From Chelydra serpentina (Eukaryota; Chordata; Testudines; Chelydridae), in assembly GCA_037349315.1 (NCBI GenBank), contig JBAIAC010000033.1, positions 13,472,001 to 13,536,000 on the forward strand: DNA of 64,000 nt, read 5' to 3'. The notes beneath the pieces are model-generated. The model was not told where the DNA came from, ran no database searches, and saw only the letters and a program-made list of their open reading frames with translations. Below are positions 1-10,534 of this stretch, one piece after another. Position 1 is the stretch's first letter; the number at the start of each line of letters is the position of its first letter. The position numbers and the translations under genes are program-made.

Positions 1-489
1 TCACTGATTTTACTATAATCTTAAAATTACCAAGTATATCTTTGGGGCCACTGAAAGAAACAAGCGTACTATAATTCAGCAGATAGGAGAGACACCTGTT
101 TAAAAATATGCACATTTGGACCTTTTCCTTTATGTTATTATTTGCTGCAGTGAGTATGTTTTAGGCATCAACAACACATTCTTTTACAATAACACTCCTA
201 ATCCCCACCCTTCTCCCTCCTCCAAACAGGAATGTGACTCTGTTCCTTAAACTTGGCTTTCTACAGCCTCAGCCTGAGAATAACTGTTTACATTTACTGT
301 TATTGAAACCCACCCTGCAGCCCTTCCTGAGGTCAAACTTCCACTAAACACCATGGGAGTTTGGTCTAATGATAAACTGCAGGATTTGACCCATAGTAAA
401 TGTGCATTTTATACAGTGTACATCAGACAGCTTTGACTTACACAGTGCAGGTAATTTAAGGGATAACATATTTCATATTGAAAAGTTAC
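1..489 (-). other. CGNL1 intron 2 (5' part)
   Basis: AT-rich sequence downstream of the exon 2 donor. I see no further coding exon, RNA gene or recognisable repeat. The open frame continuing to 409 is read-through past the donor. Confidence 0.8.
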
Positions 490-2076
490 CTGTGTATTTG
501 GGGCAGAAGAAAATGTTTTTACTAAGATCTTTTTTGTTCCTGGGTCGGGTGGGATTGTAATTCGATTTGGCAACAAGAGAGTAGAAGTTACTGTTTTAAC
601 TTCCTCTTTTTTATTCTGTACTGGAAGTGTGGATGACCTAAACATCAAACTTGCTCCATTAACTTTATTTTCTTTATGATATTGCAATGAATTGTAATGG
701 CTGTTCTGAATGTCTTGAGCGGTGGGTTGCAGTTTGCTGACTGTACGAGCAGCAACTTGTGTATCAGGGGAAGGCAACTTTTGTTCAAGAGATAATTGTT
801 TCTGAAGGCAAATTTTTGATGGCCTTAGCAAGTGCTCTGTTGATTTACCCAAGTTTTTATTAAACTCATCTAAGTAATCTGAATTCACCTCCAGGCCTAA
901 AGACAGTACACTGTCAACACTTCTTGATCTTTTACGATCATCTGGGTGAATTCTGTTCCTTTTTCCTGATCTGCCTCTTCTCTGTGGACCAATTTTCTTA
1001 TCAAACTTTTCAATTAGTTGATCAACTGCAGGAATTGAGCCAGTGTCAATATCACGGCCTGTTCCAGGCAAAAATGGGATATACCTTCTGTTTTCATGTC
1101 GATTAACATTGTCTGCATAGATAGCATACTCTTGGTCATCAAGTAAAAATTTATACAAGGAATTTGCAGAAGTTGGAGTGGTTGATGAAGATGACGATCT
1201 TCGTGACCCATCCAATACTGGTCCAGCTGAATCTTGTCTGCCGAAAGAAAGAACATCTGGTCTACTTTTCCTTGTTTCTGGTTGGCCAGTTGGGCTAACA
1301 TGTGGGGATCCTCCACTAGATGAAAGTGACTCGAATACATGCACTTCATTTGGACTGCTAGTAACACTGGGGCACTTGGACACATGCTTATCTTGGTCTT
1401 CCACTGCTATGGACCTGTTCAAATGAATTGTTTTCACATTTGATTTGGCTGACTCCACAAGCTGTGTGTTTTTCTGTAGGGTCACTACTTTAGATGAAGA
1501 AGTCCAAGGCTTTGTTTCAATCTGGCCTTCATCTGCAAGAGATTTAGACTTATTGCATACAGAAGATTGGTAGCTATCCAAGTTAAAGTTATTTTTTTCA
1601 GGATCATAGGGCTGTAAAAGCTCAGGATGCCTTTGAAAGTTCAACAAATTGGAGGGTTTTAATGTTCCATATTTAGAATCTGAGACTCCATTCTCTCCTT
1701 CATTGATATTGGTTTGCTTTAGGCTTTTAAACATACTGGGCTGTGTGGATTGTGTTCCAGGAAACTTTATTTCTTCACTATTTTTCTCCCCCAATTTAAG
1801 AGCAGTATTGGAGTTTGGAGCTGACCTATTAATTGTCTGAGATGCAACCTGCAGCCCATTTTCAGATAAAGATGGGTTTTCTGACAAACACCCCTCTGTG
1901 TTGTTTAGCACTATGTAGGGATGCCCATCAATTCCTTGGACCCTAATACTGACACCATAAGATCCAGGCTTGGAGTGTTGTGTATTTCTAGCTTTGTGTG
2001 TCTCATCATTTGCAAGCTTGAGATGAACTCCATAGTCCTGTTGCATATGCTTGAAACCAGCAAAATATGGCTCCAT
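490..2076 (-). CDS. CGNL1: Cingulin-like 1 (paracingulin), first coding exon, N-terminal head
   Basis: Encodes residues 1-529 of paracingulin, a cytoplasmic plaque protein of tight and adherens junctions. The family is known to bind ZO-1 and PLEKHA7 and to recruit Rho/Rac regulators such as GEF-H1 and Tiam1. Seen here: the start MEPYF; the conserved ZO-1-interaction-type block with YGVSIRVQGIDG at about residues 40-59; a serine-rich stretch, then the highly conserved block with SLYKFLLDDQEYAIYADN and IPFLPGTGRDIDTGSIPAVD at about 288-365; and a basic patch with GRSGKRNR and DRKRSRSVDS at about 367-387. The coiled-coil rod of the full protein (about 1,300 residues in human) is encoded by later exons outside the window. 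Start choice: the ATG at 2076 has A at -3 and G at +4, and an in-frame TGA at 2094-2092 lies in the same exon. The open frame runs 26 codons past 490, but the match to the family stops at the splice donor. Cingulin (CGN) is the paralogue; the sequence fits CGNL1 much better. No frameshift or premature stop. Confidence 0.94.
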
Positions 2077-2095
2077 GATTAACACAGGTTTTCAG
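490..2095 (-). other. CGNL1: CGNL1 exon 2 with its splice sites
   Basis: The acceptor is a pyrimidine run followed by CATAG, with the AG at 2097-2096, so the exon starts at 2095. It has 19 nt of 5' UTR before the ATG. The 5' UTR contains an in-frame TGA, so no upstream exon can extend the protein through this junction. The donor is ACACAG|GTAACT: last exon base 490, intron GT at 489-488. The coding part is 1,587 nt, which gives a phase-0 junction. One very large first coding exon matches the known vertebrate CGNL1 gene structure. Confidence 0.9.
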
Positions 2096-2270
2096 CTATG
2101 AAAAAAGGACATACAGATAAGATTTAATTTTGATTAAGTTTGATTATTTAATTAGAGAAAACGTACATGCTGACCAAAAATCACAATACTTATTTTTACT
2201 AATAAGAAATAAAAACACCAATCATTTACATAATGTTTCTCTCTGTAGAGCTGGTGGAAGGAACAATTTA

Positions 2271-2390
2271 AATACAGAGAAAACGAAGCACAGAAAGTAA
2301 AATGGTTTACACAAGGTCTCAAAGCAAGTAAATGGCAGATAAGGACTAGAACCCATGTCCCTTTACTCCTAGTCCACTGCTTCATACTCT
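2271..2390 (-). repeat. MIR-type SINE fragment
   Basis: Read on the minus strand this follows the MIR body: a stretch like 'gggttctagtccttatctgc', then 'ccatttact..ctttgagaccttg', then a tail like 'ctgtgcttcgttttctctgt'. MIR is an ancient amniote tRNA-derived SINE. It lies about 180 nt upstream of the exon 2 acceptor inside intron 1. Confidence 0.75.
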
Positions 2391-2394
2391 CGAC

Positions 2395-2583
2395 CAGGGG
2401 TAGTCAATTACATTTTGTCAAGGTCCAAATTTCTTGGTCAAGATATAGTCAAGGTCCAGATTCAAGAGAAACATTTTTCACACCGCAATCATAATAAATA
2501 AAATAATAATAAGCAAATAAAAAGATTTAATAATAGTCCATTCAAAAGCATCTGGCGGTTTGGATTTGGCCGGTGGTCCGCCA
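2395..2583. mobile_element. hAT-like non-autonomous element, truncated
   Basis: Starts with CAGGGGTAGTCAATTA, a hAT-style end. The interior describes 'aaggtccaaatttcttggtc' and ends near 'ggccggtggtccgcc' without a matching terminal inverted repeat, so the right end is lost. It directly abuts the MIR fragment. Confidence 0.6.
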
Positions 2584-5195
2584 AAGTACCTCCAAAGTAA
2601 AATGCTTTTAACTTTCAATGAGACACTTAAAAAGTTTGACATTCATTCCACAAATACAAATAACTTACGGCAATAGACCCACTGGAGAGACCTTACTGAA
2701 AATTCTGAAAAACCAAACTCTTCATGTATTTATTTTCGGCATATTTTTGCCCCCTTTTTATCAATCACACATTTCATGGCAGCGTCTCACCAGAGATTTC
2801 TAGATCTCCAAACCATAACCTAGAAGTGTTGAGAACTCTCCGATGTGTGAGGAGGAAAAGAGAGGATTTCATATTTCTTGAACTAGTGTCTAACAGGTGT
2901 AATGAACCTTACATAATTTTTAGCAAAACGTTGCCATTTTGCCAACTAACTGTGTTGACTCAGAGGATGTGAGTGTATTGGAATGACTGTTTATGATGTA
3001 AATATAGCAAGTGATTTAGTTCCCTGGCAAATATGGTAGTAAATGTAACCAAGCATCAATCTGTTTGAAGAATTAACATATGCCAGACCTTTCTCCTACA
3101 AGACGGCACAAGTGTTCCAGTGACTAAGAACAGAGTGCAATAGGTAACACTGCATTTTTACTGATTACGTAAAAGTTAATGTGCTAATTTCATAAAAAAT
3201 TGGGGAAGTAGAATATATAAGGGTTCATGATTACATCTCATATTTGTCCTTAAGAAAATATATATAGTCCAACCATATCACAAACAAAAGCAACTTCAAT
3301 CACTAATTTTATTTACATCTGTTTTCCTGATAGTTCCATTTACCAATTATAATATGCATAACTTGAAAACCGCAGGTAAAATACTGATTATAATAAAAAG
3401 TATTCTTGTATTGTCTTAAATGGTTTAGGTACTTTTATTCCTATTTATTCAGTTAAGTGTGTCTGTGAAAGTGAATAGTGATGTGCGGTGAAATGAACTT
3501 ACCGTATATGATACACAAAACTTCAGAGTCAAAGTGTGATGAAACTGAAATGAACATCTGACAATTGATGTGGGTCGGAGGTGTAACGCTGGTGTAGTGA
3601 ACACTGGTACAACCACTAGTTTTTCAGACATCAAAGTTTTTAAATTCAAGTATCTTTTGATTTAGCATGGCTCTTATTCTGGATCTCTCTAGCTTTTCTT
3701 TTACTGAAAGTACATACCGCTCCCACACAAAAGGTCAGACTGCAGCCAATTAGGATCAGCCCTACTAATAAGAGAATGGTAGTACGCCTCCAGAGAGGAA
3801 ACATATAAGCAGCTATTATTGGCTTTTAGATAGCTGAAGCAGTGGAAGATGCTCCAACATCCTCATGCTTCCAAGCTCTGCTTTTATCTGTTTGGCTTTC
3901 AGCATTTGTTTTGAGAAAAGGAAATGTGTCACTGTTTCCTATAGCATTGATATCCCATGGCCTGTAAAAACTTTACTATCACTCCATCACATTTTAGTCT
4001 AAAATAGTGTTAGTTTCTTAGGGCTTCTGAAAGCAAATTCTGTTTAGATCTATCACCTCATCTGCAGAACCCATAGTGCCACAAATATTGATTAATTATG
4101 ATATCAAAAATTAACTAAACAATCCTGCCATTGCTGTATCATTGCTTTTTGGCTTGCTCCAGAAAACTCATCACTACCATACCGCATTGCAAACAGATTC
4201 TCTGCTGAGCAGTGGAAATGGAAAATATACTGTGAATATTCCCAAATTTGATATTTCAGTTATACCAGCTAAAGCACCAATGCTACTAACTCCAGATTAC
4301 ATGCACCAAAGCTGTTTTATTTCAAGGAAACATCAAACTAGAACAAACCTGAACCATCAAAATTAAAATCTGTTTTCTTTAAGAGCTATTTCTTTTGTTT
4401 TTACTTGCATTGTCTCTTTAAATATAAGATGTCCATAAAATCACCTACAGGAGGGATGGGGACAATAATTACAAACTACAGACAGAGAGCCAAATGCTTT
4501 AGTCTGCCAGAGGAAGATGAATTATGGGTAGAAGGATTGTGGTTAGGTCAGCACTACTGAAGTCAAAATAAGCAGTAAGACCCTGTCAGAGTTATCAGGC
4601 CCTTTAACAGAGTTAGGGCTCAGCTGCACCTGTACCAGACAGAATTTGCCTCCCCAGGTGAAGGGAATTAAGGGTAGTTATGTGACAAAGTGTAACCCTA
4701 AAAAGCACTCAGTGCCAACTGGCAAAGAGTGCACTGTTCTGTAACAGTAACTCCTGACAGGCCTGACAAACTCAATGCACCCACACATTGCTTTGATATT
4801 TATCCAGGCAGGATCAAGTGAGATCTCCATTAATAGCTTATGTCATACTGGTCCTCATAATTGTTGCAAGATGTATGTACAGATATTAGTTGTCTATATA
4901 TACTGGAAAATATGTTTTCAAGTCTGAATCAAAAGCATGGGTGTCGGCCTCAGTTCACATGTAAAACAGGCACTGTATATGAAGGCAACATGGAGCCAGC
5001 ACACCAGGGAATAAACCAAGAGTGGGCGGGAGAGGGCTCAGCCTGACTCTAGGGACATTCATGAAAGAGAAAGTCTAGCCATGTTGGGAGACTGTTTTAG
5101 GCGAGAGAATACTTTAGACAAGGGTTTAGCCTGTTAAAGTTAACTTTAGACTCTAGAAAGCACGTTATACTATTTGTTTTATGTGAAACCATTTC
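2584..5195. other. Intron 1, no gene recognised
   Basis: AT-rich sequence without a convincing coding frame. About 4860-5090 has an LTR-like look that I cannot assign to a family. Short open frames here show no conserved motif. Confidence 0.5.
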
Positions 5196-5205
5196 TGTTT
5201 CCATT

Positions 5206-5373
5206 AGAAGCGACAAAGAGTCCTGTGGCACCTTATAGACTAACAAACGTATTGGAGCATAAAGCTTTCGTGGGTGAATACCCACTTCGTCGGATGTGGG
5301 TATTCACCCACGAAAGCTTATGCTCCAATACATCTGTTAGTCTATAAGGTGCCACAGGACTCTTTGTCGCTTC
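5206..5373. mobile_element. Penelope-like retroelement remnant, two inverted arms with hammerhead-like core
   Basis: Two arms in opposite orientation meet near 5290-5297. Each arm runs from 'gcgacaaagagtcc' through 'ggtgccacaggac', 'ttagtctata' and 'gagcataagctttcgtgggt'. The pair is flanked by an exact 10-bp duplication, TGTTTCCATT, at 5196-5205 and 5374-5383, so this is one insertion. Reading into each arm, a stem GTGGGT/ACCCAC is followed by GAAA and a short AGC..GCT stem ending in C. This is the layout of the type I hammerhead ribozymes described in Penelope-like LTRs. In the left arm (minus strand) the core element at 5293-5287 reads CCGACGA instead of CTGATGA, so this copy is probably inactive. 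Assignment to Penelope is inference from structure. Confidence 0.6.
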
Positions 5374-5383
5374 TGTTTCCATT

Positions 5384-6190
5384 GTTATCCTTATTCACTA
5401 TCTCTTAAATCTTCGCTTTTGTTAAGAAACTTATGATTGTTTTCACTATAACTGTATCTCAGTAGTGTGATGTTACATAGGAGCTGACTTTCAGTTGAAT
5501 CAAACACATTTGTGTGTACACTACCTTTGGGGTGGCAAACCTGGTAACTTCTGAGGGTGTTCAGTGATTAAGGGCTGGACGCTACAGGGGAAGGCTTCTA
5601 AGGCTCTCAGAGATTGATTGATTGCACATACTGTTAACCTACAAGGTAAAGTAAGGGCTCCACCCAGAGGAGATTGTCTGGGTGGCTGGAAGCCCACACC
5701 CAGTTAACCACAAGCAAGTCGCCCTCTCGCTGAGCAGGGGGGTAACAAGATGACCAAGAAAGTGTCCCACAAGGGTCACATGACTGAATCAGGCCTGCTG
5801 GGAGATCAGAGCAGCCTGTGGCTCAGACAGCAGGAGAGCAGATCTGTGAGTTAGAACTCCATTAAGAGCAGGGGCCCAGTTAGGAGGTCAGTCTGGGAGA
5901 GCACAGGAAGAGCTCCAGGAGAAGGAGAACACATGGCCATTTTGGATTATGGGCATATAGTCCAGGTGTTTAGTTGTTCCAGGGATGGTCATACTGGGTG
6001 GGCATGTGTTCCCCTATATACCGTTTTGTGTGGGAGTGCAGTGTCCCCTGCTGACAAGGGAAAGAAGAGACTGATCAGAATCCAGGCTGAATACAAGGTG
6101 AAAGAGGACAGATCTTCAGAGGGAAGGTTGTGTCCACTGGAAGAGTCTGGGGAAGAAGACTTGATCTTGACTGTACACTGGCCTTTGGGT
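5384..6190. other. Intron 1, possible degraded LTR sequence
   Basis: From about 5530 this is GC-richer than its surroundings. It may be the upstream part of an old LTR that continues beyond the hAT insertion to 'caagaccccgttaca' near 7355. I could not find matching ends or a target duplication, so the call is weak. No gene seen. Confidence 0.3.
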
Positions 6191-7188
6191 CAGTGGCGGA
6201 TTAGCCACTGGGCCCACGGCCCCCCGGCCAACTAGGGGGGCCCCCGGAGTCCTGACCACTGGGTGGAAGAATCCCCCGACCCCATTCCGTGGCAGCAACA
6301 CCGGGCAGGGGAAGCCCCTGAGCCCTGACTCTGCTCCCAAGCAGCAGCGCCAGAGGGGTAGGGTGGGGAAATCCCCCCAGGCAGCCCCAGCCTGACCCCG
6401 GCCGAAGCCATGGAGTGACGGGGAAGCTCCTGTGCCCGACCCTGCTCTCCAGCAGAAGCACCAGGCAGGCAAGGCGGGAGAAGCCCCAGTGCCCCAACCC
6501 TGCTCCCTTGCAGCAGCACAGGGGAGTTACAGGGGAAGCCCCTGCACCCGGATCCCTGCTGCAGCCGTGGGACTGGAGGAGTTCTCACTCCCTGCTGCAC
6601 CCCAGGGCCATAGTGGGGGACACAGTTTCTCCAGTCTTGGGGTCACAGTGAGTGCAGGGAGGCAGAAAGGAGCAAAAGGGGTTGTGGGGCTCTAGGGTTG
6701 TCAACTCTGACTGAAGCTATTCCGGGATATATTTTTTTCCCCCCAACATGACAATGTCATTTTCTTAAAATATCCTATTAAAATCTCCTGGATTGCTTTC
6801 AATAGTCACCAGGAGATCGATTCCGATAGATTCCAGGCCAAACCTGGAGAGTTGGCAACCTTAAGTGGGGGGACCCTGGGTGGAACAGGAGTGGTCCCGG
6901 GGAAGGGCCACAGGCGGATGGGTCAGAACAGGGGCAGGGCCGCAGGCAGAAGGGGTGAGGAGGGGTTCCCCACTTGCTCTGGCCGAGGGCCAATGTTACC
7001 TCTAATTTTTGACAGGCCCTGTGCGCAAAAAATTTCTTCTATGCAAATTTTTGTGCTTCTGTGTAAATGTATGTGTGCGCGGTGTTTCACCGTGTGCGCA
7101 GGGTTTAGGATCTGTGTGCGCGCGCACACTCGCACAGCTTAGAGGGCACAGTGCCCAGGGCCCCAGGAAACCTTAAAATCTGCCTCTG
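6191..7188. mobile_element. hAT-like non-autonomous element
   Basis: The left end CAGTGGCGGATTAG matches the right end, whose reverse complement is CAGAGGCAGATTTT. The flanking octamers CTTTGGGT (6183-6190) and CTTCGAGT (7189-7196) agree at 6 of 8 positions, as for an aged hAT target duplication. The GC-rich interior yields long open frames on both strands with no conserved domain. It carries a smaller insertion at 6693-6863. Confidence 0.6.
6693..6863. mobile_element. Short inverted-repeat MITE nested in the 6.2 kb hAT
   Basis: Starts TAGGGTTGTCAACTCT and ends with its complement AGAGTTGGCAACCTTA. It belongs to the same end family as the elements at 15.1 and 24.4 kb. No clear target duplication is visible. 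Confidence 0.6.
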
Positions 7189-9499
7189 CTTCGAGTTAAA
7201 CCCTGGAAAAGGTAAACTTTTAGACTTAGCCAGGGGGCTAAGTCACTGCAGCAGCCTGACCGCTCTGTGAGTACTGGGAGCCAATGAATGACAAACACTA
7301 AGGGGAAACTGAGACAGAGCCCTCACTTGGTTCGGCAAGACCCCGTTACAGACCCTATGACTGTTAAGTCAAAGACAAAAGCAGAAGAGGAACAGCTTCA
7401 AAATTATTATGGCAAAATAATTTTAAATTTGCCATTGTTTAATAGACCAATGTCATACAGGTAAAACCATACAGGTAAAAGCACTTTCCCTGCTACCAAT
7501 GACATTTTTCCAGTGAAATAATGGATTTAAATATTGAAAGTTTTATACTGCAAGAGTGGTGCTTCATTTTTTGCTCTTTTAGGTATCTGTCTTTAGGAAG
7601 CAATGTATTAGTGGAAGATGAAAACAGACATCCATAAACAAAGGTGGCAAAACACAATGGTGTAATGCCATTGATTTCCACAGTTACATCACAGACCCTA
7701 GCAAACTTATGTGTTGCATATTACACAACTCTCTCGGTCCACTCTAGCTGCTAATTGTACCAGTGAAGGTGCTGTCCATACCATATCTAGATGCAGTGGT
7801 GCTCTTTCCAAAAAATTCTTCTAGAATAGCAAAGAATTGCTGTAGATTTCAATTAATACAGAACTCTGTACAAAACTATCACAACATAAAAATTAGAAGA
7901 ACAAAGCATTTGCTGCTCCCCTTTCATCTCAAACCCAGCACAGACCACGAGCTTATCTGCAGTGAGGACTTCAGCCATTGGTGGCCTGCCACTGATATAG
8001 TTACACATATCTAGTGTAGAAATGCAAAACCATAATTTGCACCAGTGCTGCTTATACCAGTTTCAAGCAGGCTTACCTGAATCAGAGCCTGGCCACCGAC
8101 AGCTATATCTTGGGCAAATCCCAAGTGAAAACAAGGCTTAACATACAGATAATTTTGATCAACTCTCATAAGAGCACTAAAGAGTTTGAAATCAGTAGCA
8201 CCACTGAGGGGAGACTATACCACTTGGACTATGGCAAATATTCCTGAAAACAGCATTTCATCTAGCTCTAGGGTTGAGTTGACAGATATACTAGCCAAAA
8301 GATACTGAACCAAAGTGCCCCAGAATGAAGACTGATTAAATGCCACGTGGTACTCAAAACTGACAATCAACGGGAGTGCTCAAAACAACTAGGCATTCCT
8401 CAGGATATAGAGCTCAAATCCCATAAGCTGTCAGAACTGCCATCCTGCCCAAGGCCCACAAAACAATCCTAATCAGGCCACTTTCAATCTTTGTGGATCT
8501 CTGAGAACAGCATGCCCTGGGTAACTAAATGCTCACCAAGCCTCAGACCAACATTAAAAAGAAGTATGCAGGAAACCCAACCCACAGATGCCATAGCAAT
8601 AACAGAAAATAGAAACCAGGACCACCTAAGGAAGTGAACGGAAAGAGGGATTCTTGGGTTTTCCAAGAGAAGCATCACAAGATGTGTCAGGAATTCAAAT
8701 GGCCAGAAGGGACGCACAATAAAGACACCAAAACAAACTTTAGGAGTTTCATTCACCTCCTGTATCTCAGCAAGAACTGCCTCTTCAGATGTTACGAGTG
8801 ACAGTAGGGTTTCAGACAACATGCAGAATTTGATCCATTTTTTTCAGACTAAAAGGACAGTCCAGCTCACCATTAACCAGCCAACTAGTCTGCTAGTCAC
8901 CAGCCAGTTCAACTTCTTCCCAATGGACACCCGTTCCCACCTTGGCCTAAAACCAGCCACAGCTCCTACTCAGTCTCACACTCCCCTTCTCCCAGGGCAT
9001 TGGGAACTTGTCCTACTTAGCAAGTGTTGCTCAATACAGCCTGTCTCCCAGCTCTGATGTCACGGAGCCAATCGATGATCCAAATGACACAAACAAAGAC
9101 AGCCTCATTGTCCAAATTTTTCCTGGACTGTAAAAACATTTGGTAAACTAACTACCATTTCTGCCAGATGTTGTTAGTTTCAATACAGGGAAATAAAATA
9201 AACAACATGGAATCTGAATTCCAGGAATACAAAGAGTCATTGAACAAAAGAAAGGGCGAAACAGGGAAGGCCAAGGGAAAGGAAAAAAATGGAAGAGGAT
9301 CAACAATGGAAGGAAATGACAAATTCTCCTAAGTTTCATTGTTTCAGGTCTCTAATTCCATACGTTTCCACATAATATTGAAGTTTCCTTTGTCATTGTG
9401 TATGATAATATCTCGCAACAGCTACACAGCTTCCAGGTATTATGATAACAGAGATACAATGACAAATCTAATACAATAGACATTTGCCTCCTCATACTG
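7189..9499. other. Intron 1, mostly unique, no gene recognised
   Basis: Moderately AT-rich DNA. Open frames of up to about 110 codons (for example minus strand near 8.5-8.8 kb) show no family motif and no supporting splice context. Confidence 0.5.
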
Positions 9500-9502
9500 A
9501 GG

Positions 9503-9567
9503 CTGATCCAAAGCACACTGAAAACAATGGAGAGACTCCCACTGTTTTCAGTGGGCTTTGGATCAGG
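9503..9567. repeat. Short palindromic repeat (hairpin MITE relic)
   Basis: The left arm starts ctgatccaaag, and its complement closes the element as ctttggatcag, around a core rich in 'actgttttcagtggg'. This is an old, short inverted repeat widespread in sauropsid genomes. It probably comes from a DNA transposon. Confidence 0.55.
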
Positions 9568-9699
9568 ACCTTAAAAAGCAACATTAGCACTGAATACTTG
9601 TTGGCTAACAAAGCATGGAAGAAAAAAAGATTATCTACGCAGCTCAGTAAATTCACACACACAAAAAAAAGTAGATAAGAACCAAACGGCACTAACTAC

Positions 9700-9773
9700 G
9701 GTAGCAAGTCACTGGAAGAACAGGACAGAACCCAGAACCTGTGCTTTAAACTCTAATCCATGCTCCCTTGCTC
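9700..9773 (-). repeat. MIR-type SINE fragment
   Basis: Contains 'gcaagtcactggaagaacag' followed by 'aacccagaacctgtgc', the reverse complement of the conserved centre of MIR. Too short to give full boundaries. Confidence 0.5.
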
Positions 9774-10294
9774 TGAACACATCATGGTCTTGAAATGAAC
9801 AAAAACTGAAGAACTGCAAGGAGAGTAAAGAGTGTTTTAAATGGTTTAGTTAATATTTTCAGAAAATGTAAACAAATCTAGAAAAATATTAAACTCTAAA
9901 AAAGGAAATTTAGTTTGCAGAAACCAATCTGTTGTAACAATACTAGTCTCAAAATCAACCATGGCATATTTGCATGTGACCATTTACATAGGAGAAACAT
10001 GCTTAACATTTAATTAGCAGGATGTACATGTGGGTCAGGGACCAAAGTGTTAGCATGCATGAAACAGGCTCTTTGTTGACTTTAGCTAGACAGCAAAAGC
10101 CACCAATGGCAAAACAAAAGAAATGCAAACAAAACTACTCGATACTTGAAAGCTTTCAATAGCATACTAGCAAATGTGGTTTGATATTACAAAGATGTGT
10201 TTAGTAGTCCTCCAAGAAGAGAAAGAAAAGTTATCACTACTGACAAATTAAGATTAACAACTAATATCCACAAGAAAAAGATATGAAACTTTAA

Positions 10295-10531
10295 GGCTAT
10301 GTCTACACTGCGCCGCTGTAAGGTCTCTCGTGTAGCCACTTTATGCCAATGGGAGAGAGCTCCCCCATCGGCATAATTAAACCACCTTCAATAAGCAGTA
10401 GTAGTGCGAGAGCATCTCCTGCGGACACAGCGCTGTTCAAACCTGAGCTTCTGTCAGTGAAACTCATGTTCTTTTTCACACCCCTGATCAACAAAAGTTT
10501 TCCTGACAAAAGTACTAGTGTAGACATGGCC
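10295..10531. mobile_element. Harbinger-like MITE
   Basis: The ends GGCTATGTCTACACT and AGTGTAGACATGGCC are near-perfect inverted repeats, flanked by TAA at 10292-10294 and 10532-10534. A 3-bp TAA/TTA target site is typical of PIF/Harbinger elements. No transposase is encoded. Confidence 0.75.
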
Positions 10532-10534
10532 TAA

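Noticed and set aside
409..489. 26-codon extension of the CGNL1 frame
   Set aside because: It follows a consensus donor CAG|GTAACT at an exact codon boundary and has no family similarity; it is intron read-through.
2077..2085. Upstream GTG at 2085 as the start of the CGNL1 protein
   Set aside because: It only opens the frame. The family starts at MEPYF (ATG 2076) and an in-frame TGA lies just upstream in the exon.
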